A program made the position numbers and the translations under genes. This document shows, piece by piece, positions 1 through 6,343 of a stretch of DNA of 9,830 nucleotides. The notes under the pieces were generated by a model. The model worked only from the letters and a program-made list of their open reading frames with translations. It was not told the DNA's origin and ran no database searches. Positions within the stretch are counted from its first letter, which is position 1; each line of letters opens with the position of its first letter. The DNA comes from DAIOFH01 sp036745875 (GTDB lineage: Bacteria; Planctomycetota; SZUA-567): NCBI GenBank assembly GCA_036745875.1, contig DAIOFH010000142.1, forward strand, positions 1-9,830. The letters are read 5' to 3'.

Positions 1-124
1 CCAGATCGAAGGCCAAAAGGCCAACCCCTCCAACTTCCTGCTCATGCACGCCATGGGCCCGAACGTCGCGGGCGTTATCGGCTCGGCCGTCGCGGCCGGC
101 TTCCTGCTGGCGCTCTTCGGCTAG
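1..124 (+). CDS. oadB: Sodium-translocating decarboxylase beta subunit, C-terminal end (partial)
   Basis: The window opens inside a reading frame (codons start at base 2) that ends at TAG 122-124 and gives 40 residues. The segment NFLLMHAMGPNVAGVIGSA, followed by a hydrophobic run ending LLALFG, is the very conserved C-terminal end of the membrane beta subunit of Na+-pumping decarboxylases (oxaloacetate, methylmalonyl-CoA or glutaconyl-CoA decarboxylase). In the family this subunit decarboxylates carboxybiotin and couples that step to Na+ export across the cytoplasmic membrane. The visible piece contains the last transmembrane helix. Which carboxyltransferase it serves cannot be decided because the alpha subunit lies outside the window. 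The symbol is given for the family; gcdB or mmdB are equally possible. A strong terminator 30 bp downstream suggests that it is the last gene of its operon. Confidence 0.9.
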   Translation, partial: QIEGQKANPSNFLLMHAMGPNVAGVIGSAVAAGFLLALFG

Positions 125-154
125 CGCCACTATCGCATCACAATAAGCAAAAGC

Positions 155-185
155 AAACGCCCCCTGTGAAGTACAGGGGGCGTTT
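155..185 (+). terminator. Rho-independent terminator of the decarboxylase operon
   Basis: A perfect 13-bp stem (155-167 with 173-185) encloses a 5-nt loop. The stem is GC-rich in its middle and runs into TTTTTGTTT on the plus strand. It lies 30 bp after the oadB-type stop codon. The left arm begins with AAA, so weak bidirectional action is possible. The stem core GCCCCCTGT/ACAGGGGGC recurs in the flagellin terminator at 585-609. Confidence 0.92.
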
Positions 186-189
186 TTGT

Positions 190-496
190 TTCGTGTTTAT
201 GAACTCCGTGGTCAATGGTTTATACCGTTCCCAGTTGAGATTTTCCGTTCCCGCTTACCGATTTCAGTATGTTATCTCTTTACTGGAGCAAGTGTTGAAC
301 GGGGAACCACAGTGGCGATAACGGAAGTTCTCTACCGAAATCGGTATTGCCGCGTGCCAAACGACATGCCGGGATCGCACAATGGATGGTCATACTTGGG
401 TTTTATCCCACTACGCTGCTTTTGCGGGAACCGCATCCGCAAAATAGCAAGGTGTTGGGGTTGCACCAAGAAAGCGGCGCTCTGGCCGGTAACGTA
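190..496. other. Gene-free stretch with an imperfect inverted repeat
   Basis: About 300 bp with no convincing gene on either strand. The short ORFs here lack ribosome binding sites and recognisable protein features. Two 14-bp elements, 257-270 (TACCGATTTCAGTA) and 333-346 (TACCGAAATCGGTA), are inverted copies with one mismatch, and the second is itself nearly palindromic. The right part (404-444) is an inverted copy of the repeat listed separately. I see no promoter worth calling. Confidence 0.5.
404..444 (-). repeat. Inverted copy of the flagellin-flanking repeat
   Basis: Bases 421-443 are the exact reverse complement of the 23-bp palindromic core of the two 80-bp repeats (538-560 and 666-688). 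The tail (404-420), read on the minus strand, still resembles the repeat tail (GCGT, then GTGG) but is diverged. The rest of the 80-bp unit is not recognisable here, so this copy is either partial or a distant relative. The core can fold: TTTGCGG and CCGCAAA arms close a 9-nt loop. Confidence 0.75.
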
Positions 497-576
497 ACGC
501 CGTGCCCGCCGCGCCGCGACCATTTACCCATGCTGGATTTGCGGATGCGGTTCCCGCAAATTTAGCGTTGTGGAAC
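497..576 (+). repeat. 80-bp direct repeat, copy 1
   Basis: Matches 625-704 at 77 of 80 positions; the differences lie near 505, 511 and 529. It contains a stem of ATTTGCGG (537-544) and CCGCAAAT (554-561) and ends with GCGTTGTGGAAC. It lies past the flagellin terminator, so it is not part of the flagellin transcript. The size, intergenic position and palindrome fit a REP-like or small non-autonomous element. No target-site duplication is obvious. Confidence 0.85.
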
Positions 577-579
577 AAC

Positions 580-609
580 AAAAAGGCCCCCTGTATTCCA
601 CAGGGGGCC
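580..609 (-). terminator. Rho-independent terminator of the flagellin gene
   Basis: A perfect 10-bp stem, GGCCCCCTGT (585-594) with its complement at 600-609, has a 5-nt loop. Five A residues (580-584) precede it on the plus strand, which gives a TTTTT tail when read on the minus strand. It lies about 100 nt past the flagellin stop codon, between the two 80-bp repeats, and is the only good terminator downstream of that gene. The stem resembles the oadB-operon terminator at 155-185. Confidence 0.85.
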
Positions 610-624
610 CTGATGCCGCACGCG

Positions 625-704
625 ACGCCGTGACCGCCACGCCGCGACCATTTACTCATGCTGGATTTGCGGATGCGGTTCCCGCAAATTTAGCGTTGTG
701 GAAC
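625..704 (+). repeat. 80-bp direct repeat, copy 2
   Basis: Second copy of the 80-bp unit, in the same orientation as the first, with 128 bp between starts. It ends 6 bp before the flagellin stop codon (711-713), so it forms the start of the flagellin 3' untranslated region and would be transcribed as its reverse complement. It has the same internal stem (665-672 with 682-689). Confidence 0.85.
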
Positions 705-710
705 TAACTG

Positions 711-3700
711 TTACCTCAGGATCTGGAGAACGTTCTGGCTCGCGCTGTTCGCCTGCGACAGCATGGTCATGCCGGCGTTCTGCAGAACTTGCTGCTTCGT
801 GAACTCGGTCATCGTCGAGGCCATGTCGGTGTCGCGGACGCCGGACTCGGTCTTCTGGATGTTCTCGATCGTTATCGCGAGGTTGTTCGAGTTCGTCTGC
901 AAGAGGTTCGACTGGACCGCGCCGAGGCGCGCCCTGAGTTCCGTCACGTCGTTGATGGACTTTTCGATGATTTCCATCGCGATCAACGAGTTGGAGGCCA
1001 GAGACGCCTGGCCGCCGCCCATGATGTCCTGCAGGGTGAAGACCTTGTCGGAGACGACCGAACTGCCCGCTTCCCACGCGCCCTTCTTCACGACGCGGCC
1101 GAGGGCGTCCATGGTCATGGACTGGATGGAGACGACGGTGCGGTCCTGGTCGCCCGAGCTTTCGCCGAGCTGGAGCTGCATGCCGTTCTGGAAGTTCTCG
1201 ACCTTTTCCGTGGTGACGTGGCCGGCGTTGCAGATCAGGCCGGAGATGCCGTCCTGGTCGGCTTCGACGCCGCCGGCGTTCAGCGCGCCGATCTTGGTGA
1301 AGATGGAGCCTTCGCCGTAGCCGACCTGCGCGATCGTGGTGGTGCCGGCCTTGCCTTCCTGGAACTTCAGGCGGGCCTGGATGTCCTGCGTCGCGACGTT
1401 CAGGTTGAGACCGTCGGTGGTGACTTTCTGGCCGTTAATGGACAGGCTGGCGTCCTGACCCTTGAACTCCTTGGTGAGGCCGGCGGAACCGGCGTCGAGG
1501 AGTTTCTGGGAGGAGTTGTCGCCGGGGGTGTCGTAGTAGGTGAAGATGCCGCCCTGGGTCTGGTTGACCTTGACGATGGCGTTTGAACCATAATCCTGCG
1601 AGTAGATGCGCGCGCCGATGTTGGTGAAGGTGATGTTGCCGAAAAGTTCCGTCGACTTGGCCATATCCTTGAAAGAGGCGTCTTCATAGGACAGGACCAT
1701 GCCAAGACCGGTGCCCGCGGTGTCGTCGTCGTTGCGAATCTCGGACAGGACGACGGACATGGCCTTGTAATCACCATCGAGATCCCTGACGTTGTATGCT
1801 TCGGACTTCGCGACCATGTTTTCGTCGGACAGGTTCTTGTCCTTGTAGGCGAAGACCTGGACGGTGCCTTTATCGTGGTCATAGACCGACTTCATGTAGA
1901 TCTGGCCCTCTTCCGAGGTGTTGGTGCCGAGTTCGACGCCGGTGACGAGGGTGCGCTCCGAGTCGAAGGAGCCGGCCTTCGTTTTGCCGCCGTCGCCGAT
2001 GACGTCGCCGTTGAAGGTCATGCCGTTGTTGTCGGCCGCGTCGAGGGCGTTGCCTTCGATGCCGGCGAAGGAGAGATACACTCCCTTTTCGTTGAAGAGG
2101 TCGTCGTTGGCGCCGGCTTCGAGATCGATGATCAGTCCGTTCAGGCCGGAGTTGTTGAACTCGGTGCTGGCCTGTCCGTTGATGCCTTCGCCGACCTTGG
2201 ATTCGGCGGACATCGACGCGTCCTTGTACAGGGCGTAGGAGTTGTTGTCCCGGTTGAACTTGACGTAGACGCGGCCCTGGCCGTCCGTATTCATGCCGTA
2301 CTTGATGTTTGAGGCCGCGTTCGTGGTGACGCCGTTGACTGTCCTTGATTCGAAGGCGACATTGCTGACGCCGCGTTCGACCGCCCCGGAACCGTCCTGG
2401 GCGATGGTGTTGCCGAAGACGGCGATGGTGCCCTTGGCTCGGGAGGCGTCGTCGTTGTGGGACACGCCGCCTACGACGGAGGGCTGGTAGGCGATAGTGC
2501 TCTTGATTCCGCCATTGACCAGGAGGGACTGCTCGATCACGCCGCTGCTCTGGTTCGCGGCATTGTTGGTCCACGCGGCTACGCCAATGGTGACGGTCGC
2601 GCCGCTGTTGATGGTGTAGGGCGCGGTGCCGCCGCTACCGACGGTTATCCCAATTTCCAGTCCTTCGAGCAGTTTGGCATTGCGGACATCCACTGGGGCG
2701 GCCGCGATTGCGCCGGTCGCGGTGGGGGCAGTCATGATGGTGCCGAGATCGATGGATTCGTTCCCTTTGACCAGCGACGCGTTGAAGCTGATTTTCGCGC
2801 CGGAGCCGGCGGGGTCGACCGTATCATCGCCGCCGACCGCCGACAATTTCAGCTCATACCCGTTATTCAGGTAGCCGCGCAATTCGTCGGTCATGTCGGC
2901 GTCGGCGAGTGTCGCCGTGATTACGCCGCCGCCCGTCGCGCCGTTAAAGACGCTCCCGCCCGATACCGTCGCCGCCGGAGCAGCCGTCGCCGATACCCCG
3001 GTGATCCCGAAAGTGCCGGCGATGGAGACATCCTCCGTGGTGGAGAAGGTGAGACCGGCCAACGCGCCCGTGCCCTGGAAGGAGCCGGCTTTGCCGTCCC
3101 AATTGGCGACCAGTTCCTGTCCCGCGAACTTGAGGGTCATGCCGCCGCTGGTGTCGGAGGCTATTTCGAAGTTGAGGCTGCTCGGGTTGATGCCGCCGAA
3201 GGCCGCCGCGTCATTGAGGGAGCCGGTGATCTTGATGTCGAGATCCTTGAGTCCGCCCTTGCCGTCCAGCGTCTTGATGTTGTTGGCGGTGACGGTGGTG
3301 TCGACGTTCCTGGCGAAATAATTCGCCGCTTCCTTGACGCCCTTGGGGTTGACCGGATTGAAATTCAAACTGGCGATGCTGGTCTTCGTGGCGTCGGCGT
3401 GAGTGGAGTCCACATCGACGCTGGTTATCTTCACCGTCATCGGGTTGGCGGACGTCTTCAGTCCGAAATTGCCGGTTTCGGTTGTGGAAGCGAACTCCAG
3501 GTCAATGCCTACTAAGAGACTCGCATTCAAGTCGGTGGCGGACGGAGGCGTGCCTGCCGCTATTGTGAAGGTGCCGCCGGTAGCTTTATCGGCGCTGGCG
3601 GTGATATCATCCGTAGTAATTTGCGCGACAATGTTGCCGTCCTTGTCCTTGGCGACCAACTGGAACGCAACCTCCGCGTTGGTAGTTTCGCTGGTACTAT

Positions 3701-5039
3701 CCGAACTGATGACCGACACTTCCACGCTGCCGCCGGGGCCGATGGCGGCGACAAGGCCTTCGGACATTGTGGAGTCGTCTATGGAAAAGGCCACATTGGA
3801 GCCGTCGCCGTAGATGTCCGAGTCAAGCGTGGCGTTCTCGAGAGCAAAGCCGGTGATGACATTGGTGCTGTCGTAGGTCTTGCCGCGGTCGATAGCGGAG
3901 GCGACCTGCATGTCAAGGCCTTTCAGGGATCCGGAAAGTTCGAACCTGCCGGCAGTGCCGTCCCAGTCCTTGAGAACCGTTTCGCCGTTGGCGCTATTGA
4001 GCCTGACGTCGTACATCGCGTTGTTGTCGTCATTGAAGCCTTTGAAGACAACTGTGAGGTCGTTGTTGGTGGCGGTGATCTTCTGGTCGAGAGTACCGAT
4101 CAGTTCTATGTCGATGTTGCCGCCGGACGAGTCAAACAGTTCATCAATCGTGGCGGTGATGCTGCTGCCGTTGAAGTTGCCGGCATTCAGCTTGCTGACG
4201 GACTGGGCGCTGCTGAAAACGAGGGAGGCGTCGACGCCGGTGGTGTCGGCGGAGGAGTGGATTTGGGAAACCAGGTCGGTGACGGAAGCGCCCTTGTCAA
4301 AGTTAAAGGCGCGGGAACCCTTGGATCCGGTGAGGATGAAGGACTGGGCCTGGGTGAACTTGCCGTTTTCGTCGACCTGCGACAGGGTGCCTTTCGCGGT
4401 GTCGACCTCGAGATACGCCTTCATCGCCTGCTTGGCGAAATCGACCTCGCCGATGCCGGTAACGGAGTCGGCGCTCTGGGTGCCGGTAAAGCCGATGGAG
4501 ACGGCATAGTCGGAACGGCGGAAGATCTGGTCGAAGTTGGTGCCGTTGGCGTCCAGAAGCTTGTTGTTCTGGGTACCCTGGATGAGGGTGTTGGTATCGA
4601 ACGAAATCTGCTTGCCGCCGGCGAGCAGTGTCTGGTCGGAGAACTTGGTGGTACGGGCGATACGGTCGATCGTCTGGACGGCCGAGTCGATTTCCGCCTG
4701 GTCGGCCGCAACCTGGTCGGGGGAGGTGACGCCGTCACTGGCAGCGTGGACGGCGAGGGTTTTCATCTTTTTGAGGATGTTGTTCATTTCGTTGAGAGCG
4801 CCTTCGGCGATGCCGACGACGTTCATGGCTTCCTCGGTGTTCTGGACGGCGCGCTGAAGGCCGACTTCCTGGGCACGCAACTTTTCGGAAATGACGAGGC
4901 CGGACGGATCGTCCTTGCCGGTGTTGATCTTATAGCCCGAAGAAAGCTTTTCCATGGCGGACGCCTGGCCGCGCGTGGAGACGCCAAGTTGGCGGTTGGT
5001 GTTGATGGCACTCATGTTGTGAGCGATGATCATTGACAT
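711..5039 (-). CDS. fliC: Giant flagellin with greatly expanded surface domain
   Basis: Encodes 1442 residues, about three times a typical flagellin of 300-500. The start at 5039 is fixed by GGAGG 7 nt upstream (5047-5051); an in-frame ATG further upstream has no such site. Residues 1-150 are the N-terminal D0/D1 filament core (AHNMSAINTNRQL; KLSSGYKINTGKDDPSGL; ILKKMKTLAV). Residues 1345-1442 are the C-terminal D1/D0 core, with GVRDTDMASTMTEFTK and the ending QNVLQILR. In between, residues 235-275 resemble a flagellin IN-type motif. Residues 261-546 and 547-825 look like a diverged tandem duplication. About 1147-1225 resembles a hinge-proximal segment seen in other large flagellins. One cysteine (1270) is present; there is no signal peptide, as expected for export by the flagellar type III apparatus. 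The frame is open throughout. No other flagellar genes are in the window, so the gene stands alone. The C-terminal core argues against a hook-associated protein. Confidence 0.97.
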   Translation of the reverse strand: MSMIIAHNMSAINTNRQLGVSTRGQASAMEKLSSGYKINTGKDDPSGLVISEKLRAQEVGLQRAVQNTEEAMNVVGIAEGALNEMNNILKKMKTLAVHAASDGVTSPDQVAADQAEIDSAVQTIDRIARTTKFSDQTLLAGGKQISFDTNTLIQGTQNNKLLDANGTNFDQIFRRSDYAVSIGFTGTQSADSVTGIGEVDFAKQAMKAYLEVDTAKGTLSQVDENGKFTQAQSFILTGSKGSRAFNFDKGASVTDLVSQIHSSADTTGVDASLVFSSAQSVSKLNAGNFNGSSITATIDELFDSSGGNIDIELIGTLDQKITATNNDLTVVFKGFNDDNNAMYDVRLNSANGETVLKDWDGTAGRFELSGSLKGLDMQVASAIDRGKTYDSTNVITGFALENATLDSDIYGDGSNVAFSIDDSTMSEGLVAAIGPGGSVEVSVISSDSTSETTNAEVAFQLVAKDKDGNIVAQITTDDITASADKATGGTFTIAAGTPPSATDLNASLLVGIDLEFASTTETGNFGLKTSANPMTVKITSVDVDSTHADATKTSIASLNFNPVNPKGVKEAANYFARNVDTTVTANNIKTLDGKGGLKDLDIKITGSLNDAAAFGGINPSSLNFEIASDTSGGMTLKFAGQELVANWDGKAGSFQGTGALAGLTFSTTEDVSIAGTFGITGVSATAAPAATVSGGSVFNGATGGGVITATLADADMTDELRGYLNNGYELKLSAVGGDDTVDPAGSGAKISFNASLVKGNESIDLGTIMTAPTATGAIAAAPVDVRNAKLLEGLEIGITVGSGGTAPYTINSGATVTIGVAAWTNNAANQSSGVIEQSLLVNGGIKSTIAYQPSVVGGVSHNDDASRAKGTIAVFGNTIAQDGSGAVERGVSNVAFESRTVNGVTTNAASNIKYGMNTDGQGRVYVKFNRDNNSYALYKDASMSAESKVGEGINGQASTEFNNSGLNGLIIDLEAGANDDLFNEKGVYLSFAGIEGNALDAADNNGMTFNGDVIGDGGKTKAGSFDSERTLVTGVELGTNTSEEGQIYMKSVYDHDKGTVQVFAYKDKNLSDENMVAKSEAYNVRDLDGDYKAMSVVLSEIRNDDDTAGTGLGMVLSYEDASFKDMAKSTELFGNITFTNIGARIYSQDYGSNAIVKVNQTQGGIFTYYDTPGDNSSQKLLDAGSAGLTKEFKGQDASLSINGQKVTTDGLNLNVATQDIQARLKFQEGKAGTTTIAQVGYGEGSIFTKIGALNAGGVEADQDGISGLICNAGHVTTEKVENFQNGMQLQLGESSGDQDRTVVSIQSMTMDALGRVVKKGAWEAGSSVVSDKVFTLQDIMGGGQASLASNSLIAMEIIEKSINDVTELRARLGAVQSNLLQTNSNNLAITIENIQKTESGVRDTDMASTMTEFTKQQVLQNAGMTMLSQANSASQNVLQILR

Positions 5040-5046
5040 GGTAATT

Positions 5047-5051
5047 CCTCC
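5047..5051 (-). promoter_or_regulatory. Ribosome binding site that decides the flagellin start
   Basis: GGAGG on the minus strand lies 7 nt before ATG 5037-5039. It selects the start MSMIIAHN, which matches the normal flagellin N-terminus. The longer reading (18 extra residues from 5093) has no Shine-Dalgarno sequence and would add an unusual N-terminal extension. Confidence 0.9.
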
Positions 5052-5122
5052 GTGTGGGGTCGGTTCGCGGTCGCCGTATGGCGTCCCGCCCAAAAACCGC
5101 CCAATTTTCTCGATCCTTGATA

Positions 5123-5142
5123 CTGAATAATCCGTTATTCAG
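5123..5142. promoter_or_regulatory. Perfect dyad in the flagellin upstream region
   Basis: CTGAATAA (5123-5130) and TTATTCAG (5135-5142) form a perfect 8-bp inverted repeat around TCCG, about 85 bp upstream of the flagellin start. It could be a leader hairpin or an operator. No convincing sigma-28 promoter (TAAA, about 15 bp, GCCGATAA) can be placed nearby, so the flagellin transcription start remains unassigned. Confidence 0.45.
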
Positions 5143-5234
5143 CGTGAACGATTTCGCCTCATGCGCGGCACGCCCAGACCGCTTTTTTTTGCAAACCACA
5201 TTGCCGAATCGTTAAATCAATCCACCTCCTCTCA

Positions 5235-5263
5235 TTGGTTATAACGATATACGACCCTATAAT
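5235..5263 (+). promoter_or_regulatory. Sigma-70-type promoter with no obvious gene
   Basis: TTGGTT (5235-5240), a 17-bp spacer and a consensus TATAAT (5258-5263) point rightwards. No credible ORF starts within 490 bp; the next gene is the glycosyltransferase fragment at 5761. The -10 box overlaps the left arm of the dyad at 5260-5292, so a repressor bound there would block it. It may drive a long leader, a small RNA or nothing; AT-rich DNA makes chance matches more likely. Confidence 0.45.
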
Positions 5264-5292
5264 TTGGTTTATGTTACTCGGAAACCAAATTA
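5260..5292. promoter_or_regulatory. 11-bp perfect inverted repeat at a promoter (possible operator)
   Basis: TAATTTGGTTT (5260-5270) and AAACCAAATTA (5282-5292) are perfect inverted copies with an 11-bp centre, covering the -10 box and presumed start of the promoter at 5235-5263. The position fits a repressor operator or a hairpin at the 5' end of a transcript. No regulator gene lies next to it. Confidence 0.5.
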
Positions 5293-5699
5293 GCCAAAAT
5301 ACGCATACGGCTTTTTTCGCATTGTTCCACAATGCTTTGTTGCGAGCCGGATGCTTTCATCTCTTGTTTTCGTCTGTCTCGGCAAATTCTTTAGGACAAA
5401 TCGGAATATTTTTCAAAATAAAAGAAAAATCTGCCGCTTCTCTTATGTAACCACTTATTTCAAATGATATTACGATACACGGAAAAATCTTCCTTATACG
5501 GTAAAACATCTTTACCTGCCTGACAAATGAACCGCTCTGAGGAAAATCCCCGATACCACATCCCTACCTGTCATTGCGACATCAAAGATATAGAATAACA
5601 ATACAATATATTAATGCAACTAAATGTAACAATACTCAACGCATCTACCTTAACAGATAATAAGATAAAATAATTATTAATTACGAAGGAGAGTACTGG
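5293..5699. other. AT-rich gene-free stretch
   Basis: About 400 bp with no convincing ORF, markedly richer in A and T than the flanking genes. It holds a degenerate repeat copy at 5319-5354 and a small dyad, GGTAAA (5500-5505) with TTTACC (5511-5516). It could be the leader or regulatory region of the downstream glycosyltransferase, encode an untranslated RNA, or be remnant DNA. I do not recognise a riboswitch. Confidence 0.5.
5319..5354 (-). repeat. Degenerate copy of the flagellin-flanking repeat
   Basis: Read on the minus strand, this segment follows the order of the 80-bp repeat's last third: GG, TC, GCAA, then GCATTGTGGAACAA, compared with GCGTTGTGGAACAA in copy 1. The tail has become a perfect 7-bp hairpin, GCATTGT (5319-5325) with ACAATGC (5329-5335). 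The relation rests on about 30 alignable bases and is less certain than the other copies. Confidence 0.45.
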
Positions 5700-5750
5700 T
5701 TGACCTACAGAATTCTGTATCTTTCTATCCTATACTTGATTTTGGAGGAG
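5700..5750 (+). promoter_or_regulatory. Candidate promoter with palindrome, and ribosome binding site, of the glycosyltransferase
   Basis: TTGACC (5700-5705) is followed by the perfect 14-bp palindrome TACAGAATTCTGTA (5706-5719) and by TATCCT (5726-5731), a 20-bp spacer. A palindrome inside an over-long spacer is the arrangement used by MerR-type activators, although here it sits left of centre. GGAGGAG (5744-5750) lies 10 nt before the ATG at 5761. The alternative -10 TATACT (5731-5736) would need an impossible 25-bp spacer with this -35. Confidence 0.4.
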
Positions 5751-5760
5751 TTCAATACGG

Positions 5761-6279
5761 ATGACTGCAAGCGGAATCAATAAATATTACAGATACATAT
5801 TACCTAGAATCCTTGATGCACGAATATTAGGCCTGATGACCTTCACCCTCTATATTCTGCTTTATATCGCGCCGCTTGAGACGCGCCCCCTGTTTGTTCC
5901 GGATGAAGCCCGTTATGCTGAAATTTCTCGGGAAATGGTGGATAGCGGCGAATGGCTGAAGCTTCGCCTGGCCGGATTGCCGTATTATGAAAAGCCCCCG
6001 CTTGGTTACTGGCTCAACGCCTTGTCCGTAAGCGCTTTTGGCCGCACAGCCTTTGCCGTCCGACTGCCTTCCGCTTTGTCCGCCGGCCTGTCGGCTTTGG
6101 CTGTGTTCCTAGCGGCGGAATTGATTCTCGGGAAACTGGAAAATGGACGCCCGGCGGCGGTAATTGTCCGGGCGTCCACGTATCCCATGTTGGAACATGC
6201 CCTGCGGGGCGTCCAACCGGACGACATCCGCAGGCAGTCAAGATTTGTCTGGGTTCTTTATACAAGCGACAATGAATAG
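5761..6279 (+). pseudogene. Truncated ArnT/PMT-type membrane glycosyltransferase
   Basis: The first 135 or so residues match the N-terminus of dolichyl-phosphate-mannose/ArnT-type glycosyltransferases (GT-C fold). These inner-membrane enzymes transfer a sugar from an undecaprenyl carrier to lipid A or other acceptors. Visible are a transmembrane helix (about 22-39), the acidic motif PDEARYAE (47-54) with the catalytic-type Asp48, the EKPPLGYWL loop (77-85) and the start of the next helices (about 98-124). Full-length members have about 450-600 residues; this frame stops at 172. After about base 6165 the sequence (RASTYPMLEHALRG onward) is soluble and unlike the family. The remainder is absent from the window, so the gene was probably cut by recombination. 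Start and ribosome binding site are intact, so a short membrane peptide might still be made. Confidence 0.8.
6144..6178 (-). terminator. Probable terminator of the isomerase gene
   Basis: An 11-bp perfect stem, TGGACGCCCGG (6144-6154) with its complement at 6168-6178, has a 13-nt loop. On the minus strand it is followed by ATTTTCC, a short T-tract. It lies about 165 nt past the isomerase stop and is the best hairpin there. The left arm lies inside the glycosyltransferase homology and the right arm just beyond its end. The large loop and short T-tract make termination moderate at best. Confidence 0.5.
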
Positions 6280-6343
6280 GAAGGCGGGATCAATAACCGT
6301 CATTCTCGTCACTTTGAGGCTTCAGAAACATTTACAAAGCGGC

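Noticed and set aside
186..565. Plus-strand ORFs in the left gene-free stretch.
   Set aside because: They run through a terminator tail and the repeats, lack start signals and resemble no protein.
497..704. The 80-bp repeats as a CRISPR array.
   Set aside because: There are only two direct copies, far longer than CRISPR repeats, the gap contains a terminator, and no cas genes are present.
2457..5036. Long plus-strand reading frames opposite the flagellin gene, including 3621-5036 and 2457-3515.
   Set aside because: They are by-products of GC-rich codons on the other strand: low-complexity Gly/Val/Asp-rich translations, no ribosome binding sites and no domains.
711..5039. A protease domain inside the flagellin, as in flagellinolysins.
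   Set aside because: No HExxH motif exists in the surface region; histidines are few and scattered.
5180..5212. A sigma-54 promoter for flagellin, from GG and GC elements on the minus strand.
   Set aside because: The distance between GG and GC is 11 bp instead of 10, and the surrounding consensus is poor.
5235..5450. A 71-codon plus-strand ORF just after the promoter at 5235.
   Set aside because: It starts within the promoter itself, has no ribosome binding site and shows no protein-like pattern or recognisable family.
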